Assembly: GCA_025602905.1 (NCBI GenBank) | Contig: JAHLKI010000008.1 | Span: 434,001-498,000 of the forward strand | Length of the DNA stretch: 64,000 nucleotides | Reading direction: 5' to 3' | Origin: Phlyctochytrium arcticum | Lineage: Eukaryota > Chytridiomycota > Chytridiomycetes > Chytridiales > Chytridiaceae | Shown here: one piece after another, positions 37,231 to 48,084 of the stretch | How the letters are laid out: every line of letters starts with the position of its first letter | Numbering within the stretch: the first letter of the stretch is position 1 | Position numbers and translations under genes: made by a program | Notes under the pieces: generated by a model | Seen by the model: only the letters and a program-made list of their open reading frames with translations | What the model was told of the DNA's origin: nothing | Databases searched by the model: none

Positions 37231-38216
37231 GGCCCAGGTAGCCACCGCCGACAGAGCGACTGTCACGGTGAGTGTATAGCGGTTGTCCCGGGCGGTCATG
37301 TCAAAAACACGTGTTCTGGCCATTTTGACCAATTATTGGCACCGAAAGGCCAAATGCTCCAGAGTCTGCTGGGGGCAGTGGCAACAATTTGCCTTTTGAA
37401 AGCAGATCCTTCACTGCCTGACGTACTGGGCTATGCATCGGGTTTTCTTTCAACACATGTGTCACAAGCATTTTCTTCTCGAGTCGATATCTGCGTGAGG
37501 AAGAGAGACATAGTGAGACAGGTATGAAGTTGAGATAGGACTCGATACTCGAGACATACCTACTACATAACTTCAGTCGCCTGTCAATGAAGATTCAGAG
37601 TCCAAATCCAAGATGAACGGACATTTCTTCCCATTCCCTGTTGAGATGCCATACTTGTGGTTGCTTTGCGGGGGCTAGCTTGATTTTGTTACTCGCGACG
37701 AGCAGGGGCTGTCGCTCGAGTTGACTATATAACGACAAGCGGGGGCTGTCTAGTCTTCGTAGATTGGGGTTCTCCACCAGCTGGGGCTGTCGTTTCCCAC
37801 AATAGTAATGTGTGCGAAGGGTGCTCAAAGGTCGCCTGAATTTGCGTCAGGTCGATCCCATTGCACAGATAGTTAAGAAATTGCAACATACATGGTCTGG
37901 GTCAAGGTAAAAATTGAGCGTGAATAATCGGGATAACTGTGTGGTAAAGATTGAATTTTCCCACCCTCCAGAGCTGCTCCTGCCTCCAGGCTCCAGAGTC
38001 CTCTCCAAGCCTCACTCCGTTCAATCAATCCCAATATGGGCATATGGTGGTTCGCCGTCGAGGACTCGAGAGCGGCGACCCATCCAGGCGACATCGCGAA
38101 ACAACCACCTCCACCCAAAAACCTCAAAGGCGGATAATAGAACAAGGCGGATAAGCACTTGAAAATCAGGAGGGAGAAACTGCTTACTTGCTACGGACCT
38201 GTCTGGGATTGGAAGC
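37231..38216. other. Gene-poor stretch with short G-rich repeats
   Basis: Nearly 1 kb without a supported exon. It holds four spaced copies of GGGGCT(G/A) (37671, 37705, 37742, 37783), three of them GGGGCTGTC. The right end is presumably the promoter of the FAD monooxygenase. Confidence 0.4.
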
Positions 38217-41108
38217 ATGGCGGCAGATGGCAATCGCGATCAAAAGATGGGACTTGGTGGCTTCCCAGTCGATAGTCCCCAGGATGCCGATGGATTGTTT
38301 CAAGAACCGCAAAAAATACTTATTATAGGGGGCGGAGTGGCCGGTCTGACGACGGCTCTTGCTATCAAGCGGATTGCCCAGACCACAAACCTGCCCCTTC
38401 GACCTATTATATTTGAGGCAGCTTCTCCGGAAACCGCATACCGAGGGCAAGGCATGAGTGCTCACTGGATCTTATGGCGGTGGGCCATCGATACCCTCTT
38501 AGAGCTCGGTCTGGGAAAGCGGCTGGGTAGGATCGCCGCGGAGGTCAAGAAGATGCGCGTGGTCGATGCCGAGACGAACGAGACTTTGGTCAATTATCCG
38601 CCCATAGACGAAGCCACGGGATTACCTGAAACAGTAGACCCCGAAATGGGAAGTGCAGCGAATGCTGCAACTACTCCAGCTATGCTTGGCTGTAGAAAGG
38701 TTGATCTTGTACGATTGCTTTTGTTTGCGCTTTCTGGTCAGCGAGAGGATCTATACGAAGGGGAATCGTTGCAATTTGAGCCTGCCAATAATAATGATCG
38801 TCTGGATGGTCAGCATTATGAAGGAATGGAGGCAGATCTGGTGCGAAGTGAGACTTGGTTTCAAGATGAAGGATATGCCTCGCTTATTCCTGATTTCCAC
38901 TTGGGCTATGAGCTGGACTCATTCTTGATCTCTGCGTCATCCGGCAAGGCCACTGTCAAGTTTACCAACGGGGTCGTGGAGCAAGGTTTTATGCTTATTG
39001 GAGCGGATGGTACTCATTCTAAGGTGCGGGAACTCCTAGGATCAAACCGATTTCCGGCCCAGCATGCTGGAGCGGCCATCGTTCATGGTATAACGCGGTT
39101 GTTCTCACCCCCAATCGACATGCCAAGTGAGCTGACTGATGGGAGTCCCATCCCGCAAAGTCGCTTGGAGGATATAAAGTCATTTTGCCCTCCTCACGAA
39201 AGTGTTGGCATGGTTAGCCGGGGCGTGGCATTCGGTGTCAATCACCTGGGAAACGATACTTTGGCCTGGAATCTAATAATTGGGCAAACAGAACCCCACC
39301 TGCACACATCCCAATTCGCTGCCGAGGAAGAAAGACGTCGCGCAGCACACCACCATAATCATGACTTGGAGTCAAATCAGACCAGCACGGGAACATCGCA
39401 CGTCCGTGGTGGAGCGTCCCCATCACCAACCCCAAGTATCGGCAGCGACGGTACTGCCGTCGAACAACTCCAAACGTACTTCTCCCAATCATCCATCAAT
39501 GACGATGGAGTCGCATCTCCATCGGCACCATCTTCCCCTGGACAAAATTTCCGCCCACGGAGAGGTCGAATTGAAACCGCATTTGAACGGCAGCTTCGCG
39601 TGCAGCGGGAAGATTTACTGGCTCAAAAGCGAGCTGATGTACAGCAGTCTAACACTTCAGGCGGCGTCAACGACTTGTACAGTAATGGCGTTGCTGCATC
39701 CTCCAACTCTGTTACACACCTTTCTGGTAGCGATGCCCGAGCTTTGGCGCTAAACTTGGCGTCGCGCCATCCGGCCTTGCCTACCCCTGTCTACTCCATT
39801 ATCGCTCGTTCCGATCCACAGTTTACAAACGCAGAAGATGTCTTGGATTTGGCCCAAGAGTACCCTGAATCATATACCTCTCCTAATTTCCATCCTGGAC
39901 GAGTTGTCCTCGTGGGAGATGCTGCACACCCGGTCGCAACGAATGCTAATGGATCGGTGGGAGGTGGTCTCTGTCTTACAGACTCGGTGCTCTTGGCAAA
40001 ACTAATTGCAAAGCATTTGGGCAATCATCAAGCACGCTCCTCACCCACTACTTCTAATGGCCTCTTGTTTGAGTCTCCTCATCCAACCGGTGCAAATTCT
40101 GCTTCAGTCGATATGGAGAATCGTTTCGCCGCCATGGCCAAAGAGTTTGATACCCATCGCGTGGCTGTTTGTTCGCGGATCATGACTGATGCACGCGCAG
40201 AAGGCGGCTGGGGTCGCACAGAGAATGGGTGGGTCCGCAGCCTATGGCGACTTAGCTGGAAAGTTACCAGCAAAAACTGGGTTCGCTCCACGTTTGCTCA
40301 AATGCTTGAGCGCGGCGGAATTCCGGGAGGTTATGTGACTGTCCGAAAGCCGCGATCTGGCGCCAGTGAAGGCTCGCGCCCCAATTTGCAACGACTACAA
40401 ACATCTGGATCTGATAAGAGCCAGCCTTCCCTTTTCATTCCTCAATACACTACTCCACCACGCCAGGGTGGGCCCCTGTTGGACGAAGTGATTCCCGCAA
40501 CGCCAAACTCCATTAGCACCATGCATATGCCGTCACCGGCTCCGCACAATTATCCGGCAAATATTAGCTTCAACGGGTCTCACTCGTTGAGTATACCTCC
40601 GATCCAGAATAGCTCATTTGATTCTACGATGCCTATATCGCCCAACTCTGGACATGAAGTTTTTGGTGTTGGTCTCGCTGATGACGATGAGGAGGAGATG
40701 CTTTCCACCTCGCAGTCGACAGACGCGTTGGTCGAAGACCAAATGCCGGTTTCTGAGGAAGTTGCCAAACCTAACGCCGTATCCGTAACACCACCACTCA
40801 ATAGCCCACCCACCCAAACATATTCAGAGTCCACAGCTACCACATCCCTGGAAACGCCGGCAGTAACACTCACAGCCGCGGCGGAACCTACACAATCTAT
40901 TCCGCTTGAGAGCCGCATGTCGACTCTCGCTAAAGCCGCTGCTGAGCCTTTGCCAGCAAGTCCTCTAGAGACACCCATGGCAAATCTTGACATTGCCGCT
41001 GCCGAGCCGTTACCATCCAGCCCAGCAGACATTGCTCCCAAAACTCTCGCGACGAACCTTCTTGACAAGGCCGCCGCAGAACCGTTACCCCAGAGTCCCG
41101 CACCATAG
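38217..41108 (+). CDS. Long FAD-dependent monooxygenase (PHBH-fold) with disordered inserts and repeat tail
   Basis: Single-exon 963-residue frame. Residues about 30-65 carry the FAD-binding motif KILIIGGGVAGLTTALAI. Residues about 230-275 include FMLIGADGTHSKVRELLG, the second FAD/NADPH signature. Residues about 555-600 have RVVLVGDAAHPVATNANGS and GGGLCLTDSVLLAK, the GD motif that contacts FAD ribityl. Between these lies a Ser/Pro/His-rich insert (about 365-500) absent from typical 400-450-residue hydroxylases. The last 230 residues are low-complexity with repeats of the form AAAEPLP(A/S/Q)SP. The core groups with salicylate-hydroxylase and zeaxanthin-epoxidase-like enzymes; substrate unknown. 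Lack of introns contrasts with its neighbours. Confidence 0.85.
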   Translation: MAADGNRDQKMGLGGFPVDSPQDADGLFQEPQKILIIGGGVAGLTTALAIKRIAQTTNLPLRPIIFEAASPETAYRGQGMSAHWILWRWAIDTLLELGLGKRLGRIAAEVKKMRVVDAETNETLVNYPPIDEATGLPETVDPEMGSAANAATTPAMLGCRKVDLVRLLLFALSGQREDLYEGESLQFEPANNNDRLDGQHYEGMEADLVRSETWFQDEGYASLIPDFHLGYELDSFLISASSGKATVKFTNGVVEQGFMLIGADGTHSKVRELLGSNRFPAQHAGAAIVHGITRLFSPPIDMPSELTDGSPIPQSRLEDIKSFCPPHESVGMVSRGVAFGVNHLGNDTLAWNLIIGQTEPHLHTSQFAAEEERRRAAHHHNHDLESNQTSTGTSHVRGGASPSPTPSIGSDGTAVEQLQTYFSQSSINDDGVASPSAPSSPGQNFRPRRGRIETAFERQLRVQREDLLAQKRADVQQSNTSGGVNDLYSNGVAASSNSVTHLSGSDARALALNLASRHPALPTPVYSIIARSDPQFTNAEDVLDLAQEYPESYTSPNFHPGRVVLVGDAAHPVATNANGSVGGGLCLTDSVLLAKLIAKHLGNHQARSSPTTSNGLLFESPHPTGANSASVDMENRFAAMAKEFDTHRVAVCSRIMTDARAEGGWGRTENGWVRSLWRLSWKVTSKNWVRSTFAQMLERGGIPGGYVTVRKPRSGASEGSRPNLQRLQTSGSDKSQPSLFIPQYTTPPRQGGPLLDEVIPATPNSISTMHMPSPAPHNYPANISFNGSHSLSIPPIQNSSFDSTMPISPNSGHEVFGVGLADDDEEEMLSTSQSTDALVEDQMPVSEEVAKPNAVSVTPPLNSPPTQTYSESTATTSLETPAVTLTAAAEPTQSIPLESRMSTLAKAAAEPLPASPLETPMANLDIAAAEPLPSSPADIAPKTLATNLLDKAAAEPLPQSPAP

Positions 41109-41285
41109 ATTTTAGCTTTTTAGTTTTTCCATAGATTTACCTTCATGCTGGGTATTTGGACATGTTACTCTGTCTGACGTTTTCGATGTTTAACCCTGCT
41201 TACATCTGCCGTTGCAAAAGTAATTATTGGCTTTCATTTCTGTCTAATATTATCTACAAAGCAGGTTTGGCTAGAGTACAGGCTT

Positions 41286-44048
41286 CTACCGAGGAAGTGC
41301 CTCTTCTTCCATCCCCCCCAATACTTGACGATCGACCGGGGTTGGAATGCCTGGGCCATCGGCTGTGCCGATTCCAGGCGCGATAGGGGTTCCGCTCGGT
41401 CGGCGCGAACCCACGGCCGCATCGTCTTCGGCGGTAAAGCCTTTGATGGTCGCCTTCATGAACTTCAAGAAACGGCGGCCGTACATGATCGGGTTGACAG
41501 CTGAAATCTGCGTCTGTAACGGATTTGTCAGTATCATGCCGGATGCTCAATATACCTCCACAATCAACTCACCCTATCATGAGAGAAACTTTTCCAATAG
41601 TGCTCGACTTTCTTCGACACGTTGTACTTGGTAAAAATATCGATTACGCCGATATAGTAAAGCTATACAGGGCATGAGTTAGTATGATATCTTGCCCTCT
41701 GCTCATGGGTAGACTTACTTCACTCAGTGGTTCGTTATTCTCACCGGATGCCGCAAATCCCCCATCGTCTTGATAAAAGACGCAGTTCGAACGCCTGCAG
41801 CCATCAAAGGTTAAGAGTGAAGACTCGGGGCACACCCGTAGTTGACTTACTCTGAGGGTATATTTTCTGGTAGTTGGGCGCTCGATGGGCCTAGCTTGAT
41901 GGGATCCGTCTCGCTTAACATTCGACGGAGTTCACGTTTGTTCGGTTTTGTCCCAAGAGCTGTAGAGGATGTGATAGTAGGTGTGCGACTCAAAGACATC
42001 GCTGTCGGCTGCCGGGACATCTGGTCAGGGTTCGGTTCGTAGACTGTGAGCGTTTTGTCGCGGATTTTATCCCGATTGCCTCTTTTAAGGTCATGGATGC
42101 CGATAAGAAGAGAGTAATCCATGATTTTGTACTTTTCAAGAAACTGCAGAACGATAATTAATCATCCGATTGACTCTTCTGTGAATTAGAAACCTACCTC
42201 GACATCTCTCTCTAATTGTTCCATAAATAATTGACGCTTCTGAGGGCCTAGCTGCAACTTTCTAGCGCGTCGAACCCAGTTGAGATCCTTAAGAACAGCA
42301 CGAGGATCTTCCTTGGCAAGTTCCTCCGGGTAATCTCGTCCGACTGTAGATCCCTTCAAGTCATACATTTCGTGGATATCTTTGTTGGGCGGGAACACAT
42401 TTCCCATAACGACGAAATGGATCTTCCGGTTCCCGGGAAGCTTGACACGGTGTAATCCAAAGATTCGGGACAATAGGGTATTAGGATAGACGCGGACATG
42501 CTGCATCAAAAGAGTTATTCTAGACGTCTCCCACAAACACCCACAAAAGATGCATACCTCGTAGTAGAATTGTAGAATTTTTCGGAGATATTTGTGCTCA
42601 CCATGGTGTACAGTTTTGATAATAAACCGATAATCCGATGAGTAATAGAAGAAACTGCCACTTTTCCCAGCGCTGATCAACTCGGATAGCACGTACTTGC
42701 CGGTCAACGACAACTATATGAAAATGCAAGATCAGATTCCATACCCAGATTTTCTGCAAGACAAACTTACAAGGTACTCGGCGGGATCGACGCAAAAAGC
42801 CTCACGCACACAGCGGAAAACCCAGGGGGCATAATCTTTGAATTTGAAGTCGTACAACGATGATGGAGTTAATTCGTTTCCTGCGACGTCAAACGTCATC
42901 TTGTGAGCCGCGGTGAAATCCTCCATCAAGAGTGTACGGGGAGGTTTGGCTTGGCATCTGGAAACGGCCACTCTGATACCCGTGAGCATGTCATACATTA
43001 GAACATAGTTTTCATGGCCCTCCTTGACAGGAGTCCCGACCAACACTTCCTTTTCTGAGCGCTGCCGGGCGACACGCCGTCCCGCCTTCTCCGGGTCAGC
43101 GAGCTCCGAGTTCGAGGGAGCTTTTTTCATGATCATCGAAGAGCCTCGCTTGCGCGATGGTGATGATGCTTCGATCTCGCTCAGCGGGATAAGATGACGA
43201 GCAATACCAATGTTCTCGCCAGTTCGAGGGGTACCAACCGAGTGTGATCCGGTCATATTCAAGGGACGGGTGGGAGGGGTGCTGGTTGGCCCGGAAAAAG
43301 AATTAGGCCGCCGCTTTTGCTCTTGAGCGGATGATGGAATCGCAGTCATCTCACGGCGACGAGTTTGGAGTGAATGAACGGCTGCTTGACTGGCCGTGGA
43401 GGGAACGGGAGCGGTGGATGCACGCGCATGTGTGGAATTTCCAATGGGGGAAGCTGGGGGAGACCTGAAAGTTTGAGAAGGTCCACTGGCGCTGGCCTCC
43501 AAGGCCGCGCTTGGATTTTCTGACTCGTTGGCCGACCGCTTAGGTTCATCCAAAGATGCATCAGATTGCTCGGCGCTTTGCGCTACAGGCTTGTCCTCGT
43601 CAAGTGAATCAATAGGTAGTTCCTTAAAGGAGACGCGTAGTGCTGCTGAACTCGCGCCCAAGGGATGAACTGTATGTTTGGCTGGGATTGTAGAGGAAGA
43701 CGGTCCTTCCACACGGGAAACCGTTTCTTGCACAACGGCTTCGATGGAGCTCTCCCGGAGGGGGTGACTAGCGACATCGTCCGTGGTGGCTGTTGTGTGA
43801 GACACGGGCTGCTCTAATGGGGTGGAGGGGCGCGAGGTACTCATTTCAGCAACGGCTGCGGGCAATGAGTGGTTGCTCAGAGATCTAGGCATCTTGTAGA
43901 TAAGGTTGGACAGAGTGGATGGTGTAAAAGAAGACGGTAAAGGATCGAGATCAGATGAAATATTCGCTTCTGATTCGCTAGATCCAGGTTGGAGAGAACT
44001 GGGGGAAAAGGGGGCGGGCAATCGCTCGGGGTATTTTATAACTGACAA
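41286..44048 (-). CDS. MSS4: Phosphatidylinositol-4-phosphate 5-kinase (Mss4-like)
   Basis: Makes PI(4,5)P2 at the plasma membrane. Start at 44048, then about 300 residues of Ser/Pro-rich disordered sequence. The kinase domain starts [20 protein letters not shown]. Further exons carry [20 protein letters not shown] (G-loop and catalytic Lys), [40 protein letters not shown] then [23 protein letters not shown] (catalytic Asp), and [20 protein letters not shown]. Residues around [20 protein letters not shown] close the domain and the stop is at 41286. Seven or so introns of 50-80 nt. A spacer rich in Ser/Thr (about 41870-42080) interrupts the kinase insert region, as in fungal Mss4 proteins. Confidence 0.93.
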
Positions 44049-44409
44049 ACCCCCAGACCCGCTGATGGTTTGAGAGTGTCTTCTCTGTTTGGTTTTGGGT
44101 GTCTTCTCTGTTTGGTTTTGAGTGTCTTCTCTGTTTGCTTTTTCTTAAAGAACGTCCGTCAGATGACGCGCACCTAAATAAACGCTATCGGATAAAATGT
44201 CCTTAAGGGTCTTTGAGGATCAAGTAGATTCTTAATAGCCGAGGTCCACAAACCCTACCTGAGTCAGAATGAACACCAAAAGCAGATCTGCTTGATGTTT
44301 CCAATGTCCTTGAGCGTTGCTTGTGTGCTGATGTGTTGAATCGAGATAAGTAAGTCCAAATTGCTTGCCAATGTATATGAGGTTCCGAGTTGTTTTTACC
44401 AAAGGGCGA
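44049..44409. other. Intergenic region with a short tandem repeat
   Basis: About 360 bp. At 44076-44141 there are nearly three copies of a 23-bp unit (GTGTCTTCTCTGTTTGGTTT plus TGG/TGA). Nothing else recognised. Confidence 0.45.
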
Positions 44410-44796
44410 TTATGAGGTTCTTGATGGAAAAGGATAGATCCGACTGGTTGTGATCAAGGATATCGCTTTGCTGGTAGGCACAAAGGATGTATTCCCAATA
44501 AATAGATATGGTCGAGTGCTTGAGTATCCCTCCGAGGTCGCAATTGCGGTGCCGACGCCAAGTAATCCAACGACGATCGATGTCCCGTATAAATAAGCTG
44601 CCAAAGTATAGAGATCTTCAGCCAATGGTCTGTTTTCCCTGCGTGGGGAGTCTTGTATTGTAAAAGTAATGTGCAAAGTGGTCCAAGGAAATGGGCCGGA
44701 ACTTTGTAAAATTTGACGATTCACAGAATTCTGGTAGCGGCCAACCTCCATCTCAACCGCCGTGGCTGTGCCGCCAACATTGTCAGTCTTTGACAT
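44410..44796 (-). CDS. Small predicted membrane protein
   Basis: Open frame of about 128 residues from the second in-frame ATG (MSKTDNVGGTATAVEMEVGR). One clear hydrophobic segment is present (LAAYLYGTSIVVGLLGVGTA, about 44545-44610), with a polar N-terminus and a Ser-rich end. An intron in the middle (around 44650-44700) is possible and would change the internal sequence. Not recognised as a known family. It lies between PIP5K and Tim23 on the same strand, 150 bp from the Tim23 stop. Confidence 0.4.
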   Translation of the reverse strand: MSKTDNVGGTATAVEMEVGRYQNSVNRQILQSSGPFPWTTLHITFTIQDSPRRENRPLAEDLYTLAAYLYGTSIVVGLLGVGTAIATSEGYSSTRPYLFIGNTSFVPTSKAISLITTSRIYPFPSRTS

Positions 44797-44950
44797 TTTG
44801 CCTGGCCGAACATGAGCCAAGAAGTTGAAAAAATCGAGCAATGAGACATGGTTGATGGTTGATGATTCAGGATCTTGACTTTAGAATGTGTCAAGAAATT
44901 AAGTGTAATGGGAATGGGAAAATCTACATAAATAATTACAAACAAAGCCG

Positions 44951-45855
44951 CTAGGTAGACGCTGCAAAGCCCTTGTTCAAGCTAGGAAGTTCTACGGCAC
45001 CTCCCGTTATCGTTTCCCATACGCCATATCCTCCAACGACACTCGCGCAAATACTGCCTGTCAAGACCGCAGGACGAAGTCCAGCTACATTCCCATTAGT
45101 ATAGGGTCATGGTATAAACAAGATCGTCAGCATACCTGTGCACTTAAAGATGAGTCCCGATGTGAATGCAGCTCCAATGTGGTTGTAGTAGTCAGAAGTT
45201 CCACGTGCCAGTTCCAGTGTGTTGTCCAGCAACGCCCATCCCATGGCTAACGACTCCATCAATATACGAAGTAACGCAGGTTGTGAAGATTGACTTACTT
45301 AAAACACTCAAAGAGTTGGCTGCCCAGGGTCCATATCGCGTACTTTGATTCAGCAGATTGTTTATTCGTACTTTCATGGTGGGCACTTGTGCCGTTCGCA
45401 ATCCTCGCAATGCTCCGTAGCCTCCTCCAAACACAAGTCCTGCGCAGGCACACATTAGCTACTTTGGCAACTTTTTCGCACAAATACAAATATTTACCAG
45501 CCAGGTAAGCAGTCCCAGTTCCATAAAGAAGTTTGTCGTAGTTTGTTCGCATGGGTAGAGGACCAAATGTGCCGGTGGGGGGTGCGGTGGTGGGTAGGCC
45601 GAGTGGGTTATCCGACAAGTAAAGAAGCTCAACCTCGTCCTGTGGCGACGGGGCAATCTTCTCCTTGATACTACCAAAATCAGTCGTGCCGGTGTTCATA
45701 CCGGCCAGCATGTCGGAGACCGTTATCCCTTGCGGTGAAGTGGAGTGGGATTGTGGTGAGAGTGCATCGTCTGCTGGGAAGCTTGATGGCTGCTCAGGTT
45801 GCGAGGGCGCATTTTGCTCAGTGCTCGAGGACTTGAAACCGAACCAGGATGGCAT
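44951..45855 (-). CDS. TIM23: Mitochondrial import inner membrane translocase subunit Tim23
   Basis: Channel subunit of the TIM23 presequence translocase. Exon 1 (45855 to about 45505) encodes MPSWFGFKSSS, a disordered intermembrane-space part and the conserved LYLSDNPLGLPT ... GPLPMRTNYDKLLYGTGTAY. Following exons give GLVFGGGYGALRGLRTAQVP, MKVRINNLLNQSTRYGPWAANSLSVL, then AMGWALLDNTLELARGTSDY, IGAAFTSGLIFKCTG and LRPAVLTGSICASVVGGYGV. The stop is at 44951. The G-rich Tim17/22/23 membrane domain with about four helices is complete. Divergent from CARM1 at 240 bp. Confidence 0.92.
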
Positions 45856-46094
45856 GACAGACAACGGAAAGTTAGTAGAAAGTGCTGGGAAGACGGTTTG
45901 CTGGTGGTAGTCAAATTGGCGGTTTCAAATCTCTAAAAACCAAAACTTCGGAAAGCTTGCGCTGATTTGCGATCGTTCAGGCCACGTGACTCGGAACTTC
46001 ATTTACGGTTGTTGTGGCAACGGCAAGCTGGGATCAGAATCTCATCAGATTTGAGAGCGATCTCGCGGAAATCTCGCAGCGATTTCGACGAGTT

Positions 46095-47927
46095 ATGGCC
46101 TCCGAATTCCAGGCCAGCTCTTCGGGAAACGGCCAAGTTCAACCACGAGCCGCCGATGAAAAGTCCGAAAATCGAGATCCAGCGTATTTCCACTACTATG
46201 CACAATTTGTGCACCAGCAAAACATGCTGCAGGACAGCGTGCGCACCGCAGCGTATCAGTCTGCAATCCTCATGAACGCTGCCACCATGTTCAAGGACAA
46301 GTTGGTTGCCGACATTGGTGCTGGAAGTGGTAAGCTTTACCCAATCATCCTTCTCGAAATCATCGGAGCTAACTTGAAATTGAAGGCATTCTTTCCTATT
46401 TTGCGGTGCAGGCGGGTGCGTCCAAAGTATACGCCGTTGAAGCCAGCAACATGGCGCAAAAGATTACGAAAATGCTACGTTATGCCAGTACCAGAAACAC
46501 GTGGCTTGAGGGCAAGATGGAGGTCGTGGGATGTAAGTGTCTTGCCATCCGGCACCACATAGCCACTCAGTGTTGGCAAGATTGAGTTTGGTAACATTCT
46601 TTCGTTGACCAACCAGCAGTTCCTCTATTTATATCTTCTAGCTAAAGTGGAAGATGCATCAATACCAAAGGTCGACACACTCATCAGTGAGCCAATCGGT
46701 GTGCTTCTCGTGCACGAGCGTATGATTGAGTCGTACTTGGTTGCCCGCGATCGTTTCTTGAAACCCGGTGGGGCAATGATTCCTTCAAGCGGAACAATTT
46801 TCCTCGCGCCTTTCACGGATGCTACACTCTGGACGCAAACGATGGCTAAAGGTGTGTTGGCCAGTCTGATCTTCCCTCAATCTGTGGTAATTTACTTGAT
46901 GTTTTTGGGATTCAGTCCGATTTTGGGAGCAGGTACCATATTTGGATGAGACATTTTACGCCCGTGCTAATGAATCTCTAGTCCAACTTCTACGGCGTTG
47001 ATTTCAGCCCATTAAGTCTCGATGCGCGCGATGAGATTTTCGGACAGGTTTGGAACATGATCCAAATTCCTCCATTTTCTCTTCTTACTGTGTTTTCAGC
47101 CAGTGGTCGGCAATTTCGACCCTCGCATCTTGCTAGATGCGCCAGTATCCCACTCTGGTGAGTGTTTTCTGTTATTTTCTTTTCTGGGTCGTTTCTAATG
47201 CCCCTGCAGTTAATTTCCATACCATCAGTATACCCGAATTACAGGATATAGTCATTCCTATCGAATGGCGGGTACCTTATACAGGGTTGATTCACGGCAT
47301 CGCGGGGTGGTTCGACATTGACCTCGGAGGTCACATTCTATCAACTGCTCCCCAGGCTGAACGTACCCATTGGCAACAAGTCAGATTTATGCTAAAAGGT
47401 AACGCGACTATATTGTCCAGTACCAAAGTTCTTTTGTTTATTCATGTATGGACAGAGCCCATCGCCGCAAATGCATTTACATTGGTGAAGGGATGGATGC
47501 GGCTGACAGTTAACGCGTCTCGATCCTACGACATTACGGCCGAACTTTACTGCGGTGAAAATGCTATGGTCACAGATCCCCGAGCTACTCCCATGTCAGA
47601 TGCCGAGTTTGCCGCCTTGCGAAAGACAGAAGCAGGGGTCGGGGCTCGTAGAGGCAAATGGGCCCTCCATGAGCAGACATATGTCTATGATCAGAGTTTG
47701 GATTACTCCAAGGTAAGTGTGGGTACACTTCATGAGCGAATCGCCTTTGGTTCTTATTTTTTGTTGCTGTGCAGCCCGAGTTTCTTGCCATGTATACGCC
47801 AGAGGATATGAACTTGACGTCTGTTCTATCTCAGCAATCTCAGCAGCAACAGAACGAGTCCATCATGTCCATTTCTGATAGCGCCCTCAACATTGAGTCA
47901 AACATGGAGTTTGATTCTACGCTTTGA
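46095..47927 (+). CDS. CARM1: CARM1/PRMT4-type protein arginine methyltransferase
   Basis: Type I arginine methyltransferase that makes asymmetric dimethylarginine. Start ATG 46095 ([11 protein letters not shown]); the upstream open frame has no ATG. Exons give [20 protein letters not shown] (SAM-binding helix), [15 protein letters not shown] (motif I), [20 protein letters not shown], the double-E loop [20 protein letters not shown] (about 46678-46735), [70 protein letters not shown] and [13 protein letters not shown]. The last exon ends in a Gln/Ser-rich tail (stop 47925-47927). Both catalytic glutamates are present. The FQFY.YLSQQQNM-like opening and the SHTVNF segment favour CARM1 over PRMT1. 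Confidence 0.9.
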
Positions 47928-48084
47928 TTTCAGGAGTAATACGTTGGTCAGTCGTACTCAAGGATCTACCCATATATATTCAGTTGTGGTCGCAATGTAC
48001 ATCCATCTTAAATAGTATTCAACATTAGTACAAGAATTGACTCCGTCCCCCCACTGGTCCTTCATTAAAAAACACTACACTAAT

